Source of the DNA: UBA2922 sp035352555
GTDB taxonomy: Bacteria > Bacillota > Clostridia > Oscillospirales > Oscillospiraceae
Direction of reading: 5' to 3'
Length of the DNA: 37,398 nt
Assembly (NCBI GenBank): GCA_035352555.1
Contig: DAOPXW010000015.1
Location: 1-37,398, forward strand
Shown: positions 1-8,322 of the stretch, piece by piece
How positions within the stretch are numbered: the stretch's first letter is position 1
How the letters are laid out: each line of letters opens with the position of its first letter
Made by a program: the position numbers and the translations under genes
Notes under the pieces: model-generated
Seen by the model: the letters and a program-made list of their open reading frames with translations, nothing else
Told to the model about the DNA's origin: nothing
The model's database searches: none

Positions 1-21
1 TAAAAGTTCAAGGATAAACGC

Positions 22-60
22 GCAAAAGGACGTCCCGGATTTTCCGGGGCGTCCTTTTGC
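22..60 (-). terminator. Intrinsic terminator of nifJ
   Basis: A long inverted repeat (arms 22-38 and 44-60, five-base loop, one mismatch) begins about 10 bases after the nifJ stop codon. The stem is rich in GC in its centre and has A/T-rich ends, so it offers a T-run in both directions and may act bidirectionally. Confidence 0.85.
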
Positions 61-70
61 AGATCTGATT

Positions 71-3000
71 TTACTTGTACAGCTCGGAGAGCTTCATCAG
101 GTGCTCGTAGCGCGCCTTGGCATTTTCCTCGTTGCGCTCGAACAGGCCCTCGGCGCGGTCCGGGAACTCGCGGGTCAGGCGGCTGTAGCGGGCCTCGTTC
201 ATCAGGAACTCCTGATAGCCGCCGGCGGGCGCCTTGCTGTCCAGCGTGAACTTGCCGCCCTCGGCCGAGGGATTGAAGCGGAAGAGGTTCCAGTAGCCGC
301 ACTCCACGGCCTTCTTCATCTCGGACTGGCAGTTGGCCATGCCGCCCTTGATGGAGTGCATCTCGCAGGGGGAGTAGCCGATGATGATGGAGGGGCCGTG
401 ATAAGCCTCGGCCTCGCGGATGGCCTTGAGGGTCTGGGCGGGGTTGGCGCCCATGGCGACCTGCGCCACGTAGACGTAGCCGTAGGTCAGGGCCATCTCG
501 GCCAGAGACTTGGACTTGATTTCCTTGCCGGCCGCCGCGAACTGGCAGACCTGGCCGATGTTGGAGGCCTTGGAGGCCTGTCCGCCGGTGTTGGAATATA
601 CCTCGGTGTTGAACACGAAGATGTTCACATCCTCGCCGGAGGCCAGCACGTGATCAACGCCGCCGTAGCCGATATCGAAGGCCCAGCCGTCGCCGCCGAA
701 GATCCAGATGGACTTCCTGTTGAGGTAATCCTTGTGTGCCAGGATCTCAGAGGCCAGGGTGCAGGCTTCGCAGTCGCAGACTTTCTTGCCGGCCGCCTTG
801 AGCGATTCCATATGCGCAAGCATCTCAGGCTGCCCGGCGCCGAAAGTCTCCTTGCCGGCGGGGCTGCCCAGGAAAGCGATCGCGTCGTCCACGGGAAGGA
901 TGCCGTCCTCGAGAGCCGCGACATATTTCTTGGTGGCTTCCCCGTTCTTCGCGCCGTCGTCATAGGTGTCGAGCCATTCCTGAGCCGCGGCTTTCAGCTC
1001 CGGCACCGTGTACTCCACGGCGATGAGCGCGCGGGTCTTGTCGGCCAGATCGTCGCGGATCTTCTTCTGGCCCAGGTAGATGCCCAGGCCGTGCTCCGCG
1101 TTGTCTTCAAACAGGGAGTTTGCCCACGCGGGGCCCTTGCCCTCTTTGTTGACGGTGTAGGGGCTGGTGGCCGCCGGGCCGCCCCAGATGGACGAACAGC
1201 CGGTGGCGTTGGAAATAATCATGTGATCGCCGAACAGCTGGGTGACGAGCCGGGCATAGCTGGTTTCGGCGCAGCCCGCGCAGGAGCCGGAGAATTCCAG
1301 ATACGGCTGACGGAACTGGCTGCCGGGGACGGTATCGTTGATGAGGTCCTTCTTCTCGGAGACGTTCTTGACCAGGTAATCGAACACGGGCTGCTTGGCG
1401 GCCTGGCTCTCCATGGAAACCATCCTGAGGGACTTCGTCGGGCAGAGGCCGGCGCAGATGCCGCAGCCCATGCAGTCCAGCGGGGAAATGGCGATGGTAA
1501 ACTTATAACCGCCGCCGCGCTTGAGATCGACGATGGAGGCGTTTGCCGGAGCGGCCGCAGCCTCGGCCCCGGTCATGGCGAAGGGCCGGATGGTGGCGTG
1601 GGGGCAGGCATAGGCACACTGGTTGCACTGGACACAGGTGGACGCTATCCACTCGGGCACCATGACGGAGACGCCGCGCTTCTCATAGGCGGAGGCGCCC
1701 AGCTCGAAGGTGCCGTCGGCATGATCCACGAAGGCGGAGACGGGCAGGCTGTCGCCGTCCATCTTGCCCATGGGCTGCAGGATGTCCTCCACCATCTTCA
1801 CGGTGGCGGGGCGGCCGGTGATGCCGGCGTCCTTCCCGTCCTCCCCGGCGTCGGCCCAGGAGGCGGGGATCTCCACCTTCTTATAGGCGGTGGCGCCCAG
1901 GTCGATGGCCTTGTGGTTGGTGTCCACCACGTCCTGGCCCTTCTTCAGGTAGGAGTGGGTGGCGGCGTCCTTCATATACTGAACGGCGTCTTTCTCGGGC
2001 AGAACCTTGGCCAGGGAGAAGAAAGCGGCCTGGAGAATGGTGTTGGTGCGCTTGCCCATGCCGATCTGCATGGCCAGGTCGATGGCGTTGATGGTGTACA
2101 GCTGGATCTTATTTTTGGCGATATAACGCTTGGACGCGGCGTCCAGATGGTGCTCCAGCTCCTCAAGGCTCCACTGGCAGTTGATGAGGAAGGAGCCGCC
2201 GGGCTTCACATCGCGGACGATGGGGAAGCCCTTGGTGATATAGGCGGGGACATGGCAGGCCACGAAGTCGGCCTTGGTAACGTAGTACGGGCTCTTGATG
2301 GGGTGGTCGCCGAAGCGCAGATGGCTGATGGTGACGCCGCCGGTCTTCTTCGAGTCGTACTGAAAATAGGCCTGAACATATTTGTCGGTGTGGTCGCCGA
2401 TAATCTTGATGGAGTTCTTGTTGGCGCCGACGGTGCCGTCGCCGCCCAGACCCCAGAACTTGCACTCGATGGTGCCGGGGGCGGCGGTGGAGGGCGCGGG
2501 CTTCTCCTCCAGAGACAGGTGGGTGACATCGTCCACGATGCCCACGGTGAACTGGCGCTTGATCTCGGATTTCTTCATCTCGTCGTACACGGCGAAGATG
2601 TTGGAGGGCGGCGTATCCTTGCTGCCCAGGCCGTAGCGGCCGCCGCAGACGCGGACGTCCGACTTGCCGGCGTTGGCCAGCGCGGTGACGACATCCAGAT
2701 ACAGCGGCTCGCCCTGCGCGCCGGGCTCCTTGGTGCGGTCCAGCACGGCCACGGTCTTGGCGGTGGCGGGAATGGCGGCGACCAGCTTGTCCGGGCAGAA
2801 GGGGCGGAACAGGCGGACCTTGACCAGGCCGACCTTCTCACCCCGGGCCGTCAGATAGTCGATGACCTCCTCGGCCACGTCGCAGATGGAGCCCATGGCC
2901 ACGATGACGCGGTCGGCATCCGGCGCGCCGTAGTAGTTGAACAGCTGATAGTCGGTGCCCAGTTTGGCGTTGATCCTGCCCATATAATCCTCGACGATGC

Positions 3001-3721
3001 CGGGGACGGCTTCATAGTATTTGTTCGAAGCCTCTTTGTTCTGGAAGAAAATGTCTCCGTTCTCGTGGGAACCGCGCATGACAGGATGCTCGGGGTTCAG
3101 CGCGCGGGCGCGGAAGGCGTTGACAGCGTCCATATCCACCATGTCGGCCAGGTCGGAATAATCCCAGACCGCGACTTTCTGGAGCTCGTGAGAGGTGCGG
3201 AAGCCGTCAAAGAAGTTGATGAAGGGGACGCGGCCCTTGATGGCGGCAAGATGCGCCACGGGGGCGAGATCCATGATCTCCTGCACGCTGGATTCGCACA
3301 GCATGGCGAAGCCGGTCTGGCGGCAGGCCATAACGTCCTGATGGTCGCCGAAGATGGACAGCGTGTGGCTGGCCAGCGCGCGGGCGGAAACATGGAACAC
3401 GCCCGGCAGCAGCTCGCCGGCGATCTTGTACATATTGGGGATCATCAGCAGCAGGCCCTGGGAAGCGGTGTAGGTGGTGGTCAGGGCGCCGGCGTTCAGA
3501 GAGCCGTGGACCGCGCCGGCCGCGCCGGACTCGGCCTGCATCTCCTGGACCTTGACCTTGGAGCCGAAAATGTTCTCCCGGCCGGCAGCGGACCACTGAT
3601 CGACCATGTCGGCCATGGGGCTGGACGGCGTGATGGGGTAGATCGCCGCGACTTCGGTAAACGCGTAGGATACATGGGCGGCCGCGGTATTGCCGTCCAT
3701 GGTCTTGAACTGTCTTTCCAT
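71..3721 (-). CDS. nifJ: Pyruvate:ferredoxin (flavodoxin) oxidoreductase
   Basis: One-chain, 1216-residue PFOR, the family's usual length. It oxidises pyruvate with CoA to acetyl-CoA and CO2 and passes electrons to ferredoxin in the cytoplasm, the central fermentative step in anaerobic Clostridia. Seen in order: an N-terminal pyrimidine-binding domain with YPITPSSPMAD; the gamma domain with GGDGTVGANKNSIKIIG; two 4Fe-4S motifs near residues 694-705 (CVQCNQCAYACP) and 746-757 (CMGCGICAGLCP); and the C-terminal TPP domain, with the Cys pair CAGC near 812 and GGDGWAFDIGYGG. I start it at the ATG at 3721 because GGAG lies 9 bases upstream; the reading frame extends 13 codons further with no ribosome binding site. 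It is monocistronic: own promoter candidate upstream, terminator right after the stop. Confidence 0.97.
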   Translation of the reverse strand: MERQFKTMDGNTAAAHVSYAFTEVAAIYPITPSSPMADMVDQWSAAGRENIFGSKVKVQEMQAESGAAGAVHGSLNAGALTTTYTASQGLLLMIPNMYKIAGELLPGVFHVSARALASHTLSIFGDHQDVMACRQTGFAMLCESSVQEIMDLAPVAHLAAIKGRVPFINFFDGFRTSHELQKVAVWDYSDLADMVDMDAVNAFRARALNPEHPVMRGSHENGDIFFQNKEASNKYYEAVPGIVEDYMGRINAKLGTDYQLFNYYGAPDADRVIVAMGSICDVAEEVIDYLTARGEKVGLVKVRLFRPFCPDKLVAAIPATAKTVAVLDRTKEPGAQGEPLYLDVVTALANAGKSDVRVCGGRYGLGSKDTPPSNIFAVYDEMKKSEIKRQFTVGIVDDVTHLSLEEKPAPSTAAPGTIECKFWGLGGDGTVGANKNSIKIIGDHTDKYVQAYFQYDSKKTGGVTISHLRFGDHPIKSPYYVTKADFVACHVPAYITKGFPIVRDVKPGGSFLINCQWSLEELEHHLDAASKRYIAKNKIQLYTINAIDLAMQIGMGKRTNTILQAAFFSLAKVLPEKDAVQYMKDAATHSYLKKGQDVVDTNHKAIDLGATAYKKVEIPASWADAGEDGKDAGITGRPATVKMVEDILQPMGKMDGDSLPVSAFVDHADGTFELGASAYEKRGVSVMVPEWIASTCVQCNQCAYACPHATIRPFAMTGAEAAAAPANASIVDLKRGGGYKFTIAISPLDCMGCGICAGLCPTKSLRMVSMESQAAKQPVFDYLVKNVSEKKDLINDTVPGSQFRQPYLEFSGSCAGCAETSYARLVTQLFGDHMIISNATGCSSIWGGPAATSPYTVNKEGKGPAWANSLFEDNAEHGLGIYLGQKKIRDDLADKTRALIAVEYTVPELKAAAQEWLDTYDDGAKNGEATKKYVAALEDGILPVDDAIAFLGSPAGKETFGAGQPEMLAHMESLKAAGKKVCDCEACTLASEILAHKDYLNRKSIWIFGGDGWAFDIGYGGVDHVLASGEDVNIFVFNTEVYSNTGGQASKASNIGQVCQFAAAGKEIKSKSLAEMALTYGYVYVAQVAMGANPAQTLKAIREAEAYHGPSIIIGYSPCEMHSIKGGMANCQSEMKKAVECGYWNLFRFNPSAEGGKFTLDSKAPAGGYQEFLMNEARYSRLTREFPDRAEGLFERNEENAKARYEHLMKLSELYK

Positions 3722-3787
3722 AAAGTCATCTCCGTTTTCATATATATTTTGTTTATTCAATGATAAAAATGGCTCCTCTTCTTGTCT

Positions 3788-3816
3788 ATTTTATCACAAT
3801 ATATGGATATTGCAAA
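3788..3816 (-). promoter_or_regulatory. Candidate nifJ promoter with a palindrome in the spacer
   Basis: On the minus strand TTTGCA (3811-3816) and TAAAAT (3788-3793) are 17 bases apart, about 67 bases before the nifJ start. The spacer holds an inverted repeat CAATAT-4-ATATTG at 3797-3812. The region 3722-3920 is very A/T-rich compared with its surroundings and contains no gene; I see no convincing terminator for the TRIC gene in it. Confidence 0.45.
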
Positions 3817-3920
3817 CAAAAATATCGTTTTGTAGGGATAGCAAATTTAGGGGGGAAAACGATAATTTTTTTCATTAAAAAAGATAATTTTGCACAAATT
3901 TCCGGATTTTATACGAAAAC

Positions 3921-4556
3921 TTAATGTATTTTGGGCAGGCTCCACCTGAAGGCCGTGGCCAGCATGCGGATGGTGAAAACCACTGCGATGCCGGTGACGG
4001 CTGAGACGACGCTGCCGATCTTCGCCAGATACATCCCGTAATAGACGCAGCCCCCCGCCAGCGACGCCACGGCGTAGACCCGCTTGCGCAGCACAAAGGG
4101 GATCTCCCCGATCATCATGTCCCGCACCATACCGCCGCCGATGCCGGTGGCCATGCCCAGCACAATGACCAGCAGCGCGTTGGTGATGCCGTTATGGGCG
4201 ATGGCGAGATTCATGCCGGAGATGGTGAACACGCCCAGACCGACGGCGTCAAACACGTTGACGGCGGCATCGATCTTTTCCCTGTGGGAAAAATACCCGT
4301 CCCGCCAGATGCGGGCCGCGGCAAACACCAGCAGCGAGGCCAGGATGGCCACCGCCGCATAAGTGTAATCCTCGAACATCCGCGGGGGCAGATAGCCCAG
4401 CAGGATGTCCCGGAACACGCCGCCGCCCAAAGCGGTGGTCATGCCCAGAAAAACCACGCCGAAGATGTCCGTATTCTTGTCGATGGCGGCGGCCGCGCCG
4501 GACACGGCGAAGGCGGCCACGCCGATCAGTTCCAGGACGAAAAACGCGCTTCCCAT
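3921..4556 (-). CDS. TRIC/UPF0126 family membrane channel protein
   Basis: A 211-residue, very hydrophobic protein of the UPF0126 (YadS/YicG) family, prokaryotic relatives of the trimeric intracellular cation channels. The duplicated glycine-rich signature is visible twice: GMTTALGGGVFRDILLG near residue 38 and GMATGIGGGMVRDMMIGEIP near residue 124, each followed by further membrane segments, giving about seven in all. Family members conduct K+ or other monovalent cations; the substrate here cannot be told from sequence. It starts 6 bases after the ychF stop; its weak GAGG overlaps that stop codon, so translation is probably coupled to ychF. Confidence 0.9.
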   Translation of the reverse strand: MGSAFFVLELIGVAAFAVSGAAAAIDKNTDIFGVVFLGMTTALGGGVFRDILLGYLPPRMFEDYTYAAVAILASLLVFAAARIWRDGYFSHREKIDAAVNVFDAVGLGVFTISGMNLAIAHNGITNALLVIVLGMATGIGGGMVRDMMIGEIPFVLRKRVYAVASLAGGCVYYGMYLAKIGSVVSAVTGIAVVFTIRMLATAFRWSLPKIH

Positions 4557-4562
4557 CCGGCC

Positions 4563-5657
4563 TCAGACGTTGAAGCGGAACAGCGTCACATCGCCGTCGC
4601 GCATGACATACTCCTTGCCCTCGGAGCGGACAAGGCCCTTTTCCCTGGCGGCGGCCATGCTGCCGCAGGCCTTAAGGTCGCTGAAGGCCACGATCTCCGC
4701 CCGGATAAAGCCGCGTTCAAAATCGGTATGTATTTTCCCCGCGGCCTGAGGGGCCCGGGTACCGTTTTTGATGGTCCAGGCGCGGCATTCGTCCGCGCCG
4801 CAGGTGAGAAAGGAGATGAGGCCCAGCAGGCTGTAGGAGCACTTGATCATGCGGTCGAGGCCCGACTCGTGCAGCCCCAGTTCCTCCAGAAACAGCTGCC
4901 GCTCCTCCGGCTCCAGCGCGCCCAGCTCCTCCTCGGTCCTGGCGCAGATGGGCAGCACCTGGGCGCCCTCCCCGGCGGCAATGTCTTCCACCGCTTTGTA
5001 GTACGGGTTGTCCGCACAGGCGGCCACGCCAGCCTCGTCCATATTGGCGGCGTAGATCACCGGCTTGAGGGTCAGCAGATCGCAGGTGCGCAGCAGTTCC
5101 ATCTCATCCTCGCCGCACTCGAAGGTGCGGGCGGACTTGCCCGCGTTGAGATGCTCCTGCAGGGCCTTAAACAGGTCGGCCTCCCGCAGCGTCTTTTTGT
5201 CGCCGCCCTTGGCGGCCTTCAGCGCCTTGTCCACCCGGCGCTCCACCATCTCCAGGTCGGAGAAGATCAGCTCCAGATCGACGGTCTCGATATCCCGCCG
5301 GGGGTCGGTGGAGCCGTCCACATGGATGACGTTCTCATCGTCGAAGCAGCGCACCACATGGACGATGGCGTCCGTGGCGCGGATATTGTCCAGAAACTTG
5401 TTGCCCAGGCCCTCGCCCCTGGACGCACCCTTCACCAGGCCCGCGATGTCCACGAATTCGATGACGGCCGGCGTCTTTTTCTTGGGGTTATACAGCGCCG
5501 CAAGAAAATCCAGCCGCTCGTCAGGCACGGTGACCATGCCCACGTTGGGTTCAATAGTGCAGAAGGGGTAGTTGGCGCTCTCCGCGCCGGCGTTGGTGAT
5601 GGCGTTGAACAAAGTCGATTTGCCCACGTTGGGCAGGCCCACAATACCTAATTTCAT
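4563..5657 (-). CDS. ychF: Redox-regulated ATPase/GTPase YchF (OLA1 family)
   Basis: A 364-residue Obg-family P-loop protein of exactly family length. Residues 1-15 carry the Walker A sequence LGIVGLPNVGKSTLF; a switch region FVDIAGLVKGASRGEGLGN and the C-terminal TGS domain ending near RDGDVTLFRFNV follow. YchF proteins hydrolyse ATP more readily than GTP, bind ribosomes and modulate stress and redox responses. I start at the ATG at 5657, since GAGG sits about 9 bases upstream; a GTG five codons earlier has no spacing for a binding site. The gene is separated from ftsH by only 57 bases, most of which form a terminator-like hairpin. Confidence 0.96.
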   Translation of the reverse strand: MKLGIVGLPNVGKSTLFNAITNAGAESANYPFCTIEPNVGMVTVPDERLDFLAALYNPKKKTPAVIEFVDIAGLVKGASRGEGLGNKFLDNIRATDAIVHVVRCFDDENVIHVDGSTDPRRDIETVDLELIFSDLEMVERRVDKALKAAKGGDKKTLREADLFKALQEHLNAGKSARTFECGEDEMELLRTCDLLTLKPVIYAANMDEAGVAACADNPYYKAVEDIAAGEGAQVLPICARTEEELGALEPEERQLFLEELGLHESGLDRMIKCSYSLLGLISFLTCGADECRAWTIKNGTRAPQAAGKIHTDFERGFIRAEIVAFSDLKACGSMAAAREKGLVRSEGKEYVMRDGDVTLFRFNV

Positions 5658-5672
5658 CTTCCAATACCTCAC

Positions 5673-5714
5673 AAAAACAGCGCGTGGGCGGCCAAAAGAG
5701 ACCGCCCCAGCGCG
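5673..5714 (-). terminator. Terminator-like hairpin between ftsH and ychF
   Basis: On the minus strand a GC-rich hairpin (inner GGGCGG/CCGCCC, then a 2x2 internal loop, then CGCG/CGCG) overlaps the end of ftsH and is followed by five T. It ends only about 15 bases before the ychF start, so it would either end the ftsH transcript or act as a partial attenuator in front of ychF. Confidence 0.5.
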
Positions 5715-7730
5715 TTATTCTTCCTGATTTTCGTTGTCTGGGGGTTCCTGAGTCTCCGCCGGGGGCGGGGCGGCGGGGTCGGGGGCGGGCTCGCTGGTCA
5801 TGGAGATGTGGCGGGCGGGGCGCTCGATGCTGTCGTCCGCCTTGGCGGGGGCGGCCTTGGGCGGCATGAACTCGCCGTGCGCAAAGTAATAGTTGAACTC
5901 GTCGCCCTCCATGGTCTCGTGCTCCAGCAGATATTCCGCCACGGCGATGAGCTGGTCGCGGTGCTCCGTCAGGATGCGCTCGCACTCCCGGGCGGCATCG
6001 TCGAAGATGTGCTTGACCTCCTCGTCGATCATGCCGGCGGTCTCCTCGGAATAGCTCTTGGTAGTGCCGAAATCCCGCCCGATAAAGATGGAGTGATCGG
6101 CGCTGTCATAGAGGATGGGACCCAGGCGGTCGGACATGCCGTAGCGCGTGACCATGCTGCGGGCCATGCTGGTGGCCTGCTGGATGTCCCCGGACGCGCC
6201 GGTGGAAATATCGTCCAGGAACAGCCTCTCGGCCATGCGCCCGCCCAGATCCACCACGATCTTGTCGAACATCTCGCTCCGGGTGGTGAAGTTTTCGGTG
6301 TCCTCGTCGGGCCGCATCAGCGTGAAGCCGCCGGCGGGGCCGCGGGGGATGATGGTGATATAGTGCACCGGGTCGGCGTGCTCCAGAAATTTTGCCGCCA
6401 CGGCGTGGCCGGATTCATGGTAGGCGGTGAGCTTGCGCGCCCGGTCGGACATCTTTTTGCTCTTTTTCTCCGGGCCAATGGAGACCTTCATGATGGATTC
6501 GTCGATATCCATCTGGACGATGAAGCGGTGGCCACGGCGGACGGCCAGAATGGCCGCCTCGTTGAGCAGGTTTTCCAGATCCGCGCCGGAGAAGCCCGGC
6601 GTGCCCTTGGCGATGCTGTTGAGGTTGACATCCTCCCCCAGGGGCTTGCCCCGGGCGTGGACCTTCAGGATGGCCTCCCTGCCGCGGATGTCCGGCAGGC
6701 CCACATAGACCTCGCGGTCGAAGCGGCCGGGACGCAGCAGCGCGTTATCCAGAATATCGGCGCGGTTGGTGGCCGCCATGACGATGACGCCCTCGTTGTT
6801 GCCGAAGCCGTCCATCTCCACCAGCAGCTGGTTGAGAGTCTGCTCGCGCTCATCATGCCCGCCGCCCAGACCGGAGCCGCGCTGGCGGCCCACGGCGTCG
6901 ATCTCGTCAATGAAGATGATGGCCGGAGCGACCTTTTTGGCCTGCTCGAACAGATCGCGGACGCGGGAGGCGCCGACGCCGACATACAGCTCCACAAAAT
7001 CGGAGCCGGAAATGGACAGGAACTGCACGCCCGCCTCGCCGGCCACGGCCTTGGCAATGAGGGTCTTGCCGGTGCCCGGAGGGCCGATCAGTAAGACGCC
7101 CTTGGGGATGCGGGCGCCCATGGCGGTATAGGAGCGGGGGCTCTTGAGGAATTCGACAATTTCCTTGAGTTCATCCTTCTCCTCCTCGCAGCCCGCCACG
7201 TCCGCGAAGGTCTTTTTCTCCTTCTCCTCGCTGCCCAGCTTGGTGCGGGCCCGGGAAAATTTCGCCACACCCCCGGCGGCGCCGCCGGCCTTGTTCATCA
7301 TGACGTACCAGATCGCCATGAACACGGCCATCACCAGCACATAGGGCAGCAGGCTCAGCCACCACGGCGCCGTCCAGCCCTGACGGTAATCATAGCTGGA
7401 AATCACGCCTCTGGCATACTGATCCTTCACCATGTCGTTGAAGTCGTTGTAAAAAACGGTGAAGCTGGAAAGCTGATAGGTGACGGTCGTGGGCGCGGTG
7501 TCCGTGGCGCTGGCGGCCGCCGCCTTGTCGGCCTTCAGCGTGAGGACGAGATTCGTCCCGTCCACGTAGAAAGAATCCACCTGCTCTTTTTTGAACAGGT
7601 CGTAAATCTCCGAATATTTGTAGGTCTTGGCCTGGGTGTTGCGGGTCATCGTATACACGGTGGCCAGCAGGATCAGCAGGATCAAGACGTAGAAGCCAAT
7701 GTCTCTGGCGCGGTTTTTCTGCGGTTTCAA
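5715..7730 (-). CDS. ftsH: ATP-dependent zinc metalloprotease FtsH
   Basis: Membrane-anchored AAA+ protease that degrades membrane and regulatory proteins. Positions from a TTG start: TM1 about 11-28, an extracytoplasmic domain, TM2 about 125-145, Walker A GPPGTGKT about 216-223, the SRH region ATNRADILDNALLRPGRFDR about 319-338, and the zinc motif HESGH about 438-442. The tail is Pro/Ala/Glu-rich and low-complexity, as in many Firmicutes. I prefer TTG at 7730 because the bases just before it (AAAGGATGTGATC) match the complement of the 16S 3' end in all but one place. An upstream ATG at 7754 lies before this site and would add eight residues. It is the last gene of the gdpP operon and follows hpt by 36 bases. 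Confidence 0.96.
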   Translation of the reverse strand: MKPQKNRARDIGFYVLILLILLATVYTMTRNTQAKTYKYSEIYDLFKKEQVDSFYVDGTNLVLTLKADKAAAASATDTAPTTVTYQLSSFTVFYNDFNDMVKDQYARGVISSYDYRQGWTAPWWLSLLPYVLVMAVFMAIWYVMMNKAGGAAGGVAKFSRARTKLGSEEKEKKTFADVAGCEEEKDELKEIVEFLKSPRSYTAMGARIPKGVLLIGPPGTGKTLIAKAVAGEAGVQFLSISGSDFVELYVGVGASRVRDLFEQAKKVAPAIIFIDEIDAVGRQRGSGLGGGHDEREQTLNQLLVEMDGFGNNEGVIVMAATNRADILDNALLRPGRFDREVYVGLPDIRGREAILKVHARGKPLGEDVNLNSIAKGTPGFSGADLENLLNEAAILAVRRGHRFIVQMDIDESIMKVSIGPEKKSKKMSDRARKLTAYHESGHAVAAKFLEHADPVHYITIIPRGPAGGFTLMRPDEDTENFTTRSEMFDKIVVDLGGRMAERLFLDDISTGASGDIQQATSMARSMVTRYGMSDRLGPILYDSADHSIFIGRDFGTTKSYSEETAGMIDEEVKHIFDDAARECERILTEHRDQLIAVAEYLLEHETMEGDEFNYYFAHGEFMPPKAAPAKADDSIERPARHISMTSEPAPDPAAPPPAETQEPPDNENQEE

Positions 7731-7766
7731 TCGATCACATCCTTTTCGGGGCATTCGATGGGTTTT

Positions 7767-8303
7767 TCAGGAATATATCTCGGGCTTGAGAATACCCACA
7801 AAGGGCAGATTGCGGTATTTTTCGTCGTAGTCCAGTCCGTAGCCCACGACAAACGCGTCCGGCACGATAAAGCCGGCATAGTCGGCCTTGACGTCCGCCT
7901 TCCGGCGGGCCGGTTTGTCCATGAGCGTGGCGATGCTGATGGACGCGGGCTGGCGGGTCATAAGGTATTTGGTAAGATAGCTGAGGGTGACGCCGGAATC
8001 CAGGATATCTTCCACAAAGATGATATGCTTTCCGGCGATGTCCTGACTGAGGTCCTTGTTGATCTTCACCGCGCCGGTGGACACCGTCCCGCCGCCGTAG
8101 GAGGACACGGCCATAAAGTCCATGGCGCAGGGAATGGTCACATGGCGCATCAGATCGGCCATAAAAATGAAGCAGCCCTTCAAAACGCCGATAAACATGA
8201 CGTCCTTCCCCGCGAAGTCCTCGGAGATGGCCCTCCCCAGTTCCTTCACCCGCGCTTCCAGCTGCGCTTCCGTCAGCAGTACGCTCTGGATATCGTCCAA
8301 CAT
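7767..8303 (-). CDS. hpt: Hypoxanthine phosphoribosyltransferase
   Basis: A 178-residue purine-salvage enzyme that joins hypoxanthine (often also guanine) to PRPP, giving IMP or GMP in the cytoplasm. The PRPP-binding loop IIFVEDILDSGVT is at residues 94-106, with an SSYGGGTVSTG flexible-loop region near 67-77 and VLKGCFIFMADL near 40-51. Length matches the family. GGGAG lies about 8 bases before the ATG. The tilS-hpt-ftsH order is conserved across Firmicutes, which supports the call and the shared transcript. Confidence 0.97.
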   Translation of the reverse strand: MLDDIQSVLLTEAQLEARVKELGRAISEDFAGKDVMFIGVLKGCFIFMADLMRHVTIPCAMDFMAVSSYGGGTVSTGAVKINKDLSQDIAGKHIIFVEDILDSGVTLSYLTKYLMTRQPASISIATLMDKPARRKADVKADYAGFIVPDAFVVGYGLDYDEKYRNLPFVGILKPEIYS

Positions 8304-8322
8304 AACTTTTCTCCCGTTTCTT

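Noticed and set aside
101..3763. A 1220-codon open frame on the plus strand antisense to nifJ
   Set aside because: It is a shadow of the GC-rich nifJ gene: His/Gly/Val/Leu-rich low-complexity translation, no homology, no ribosome binding site. Similar long antisense frames opposite gdpP, hpf, the regulator genes and nadE were rejected for the same reason.
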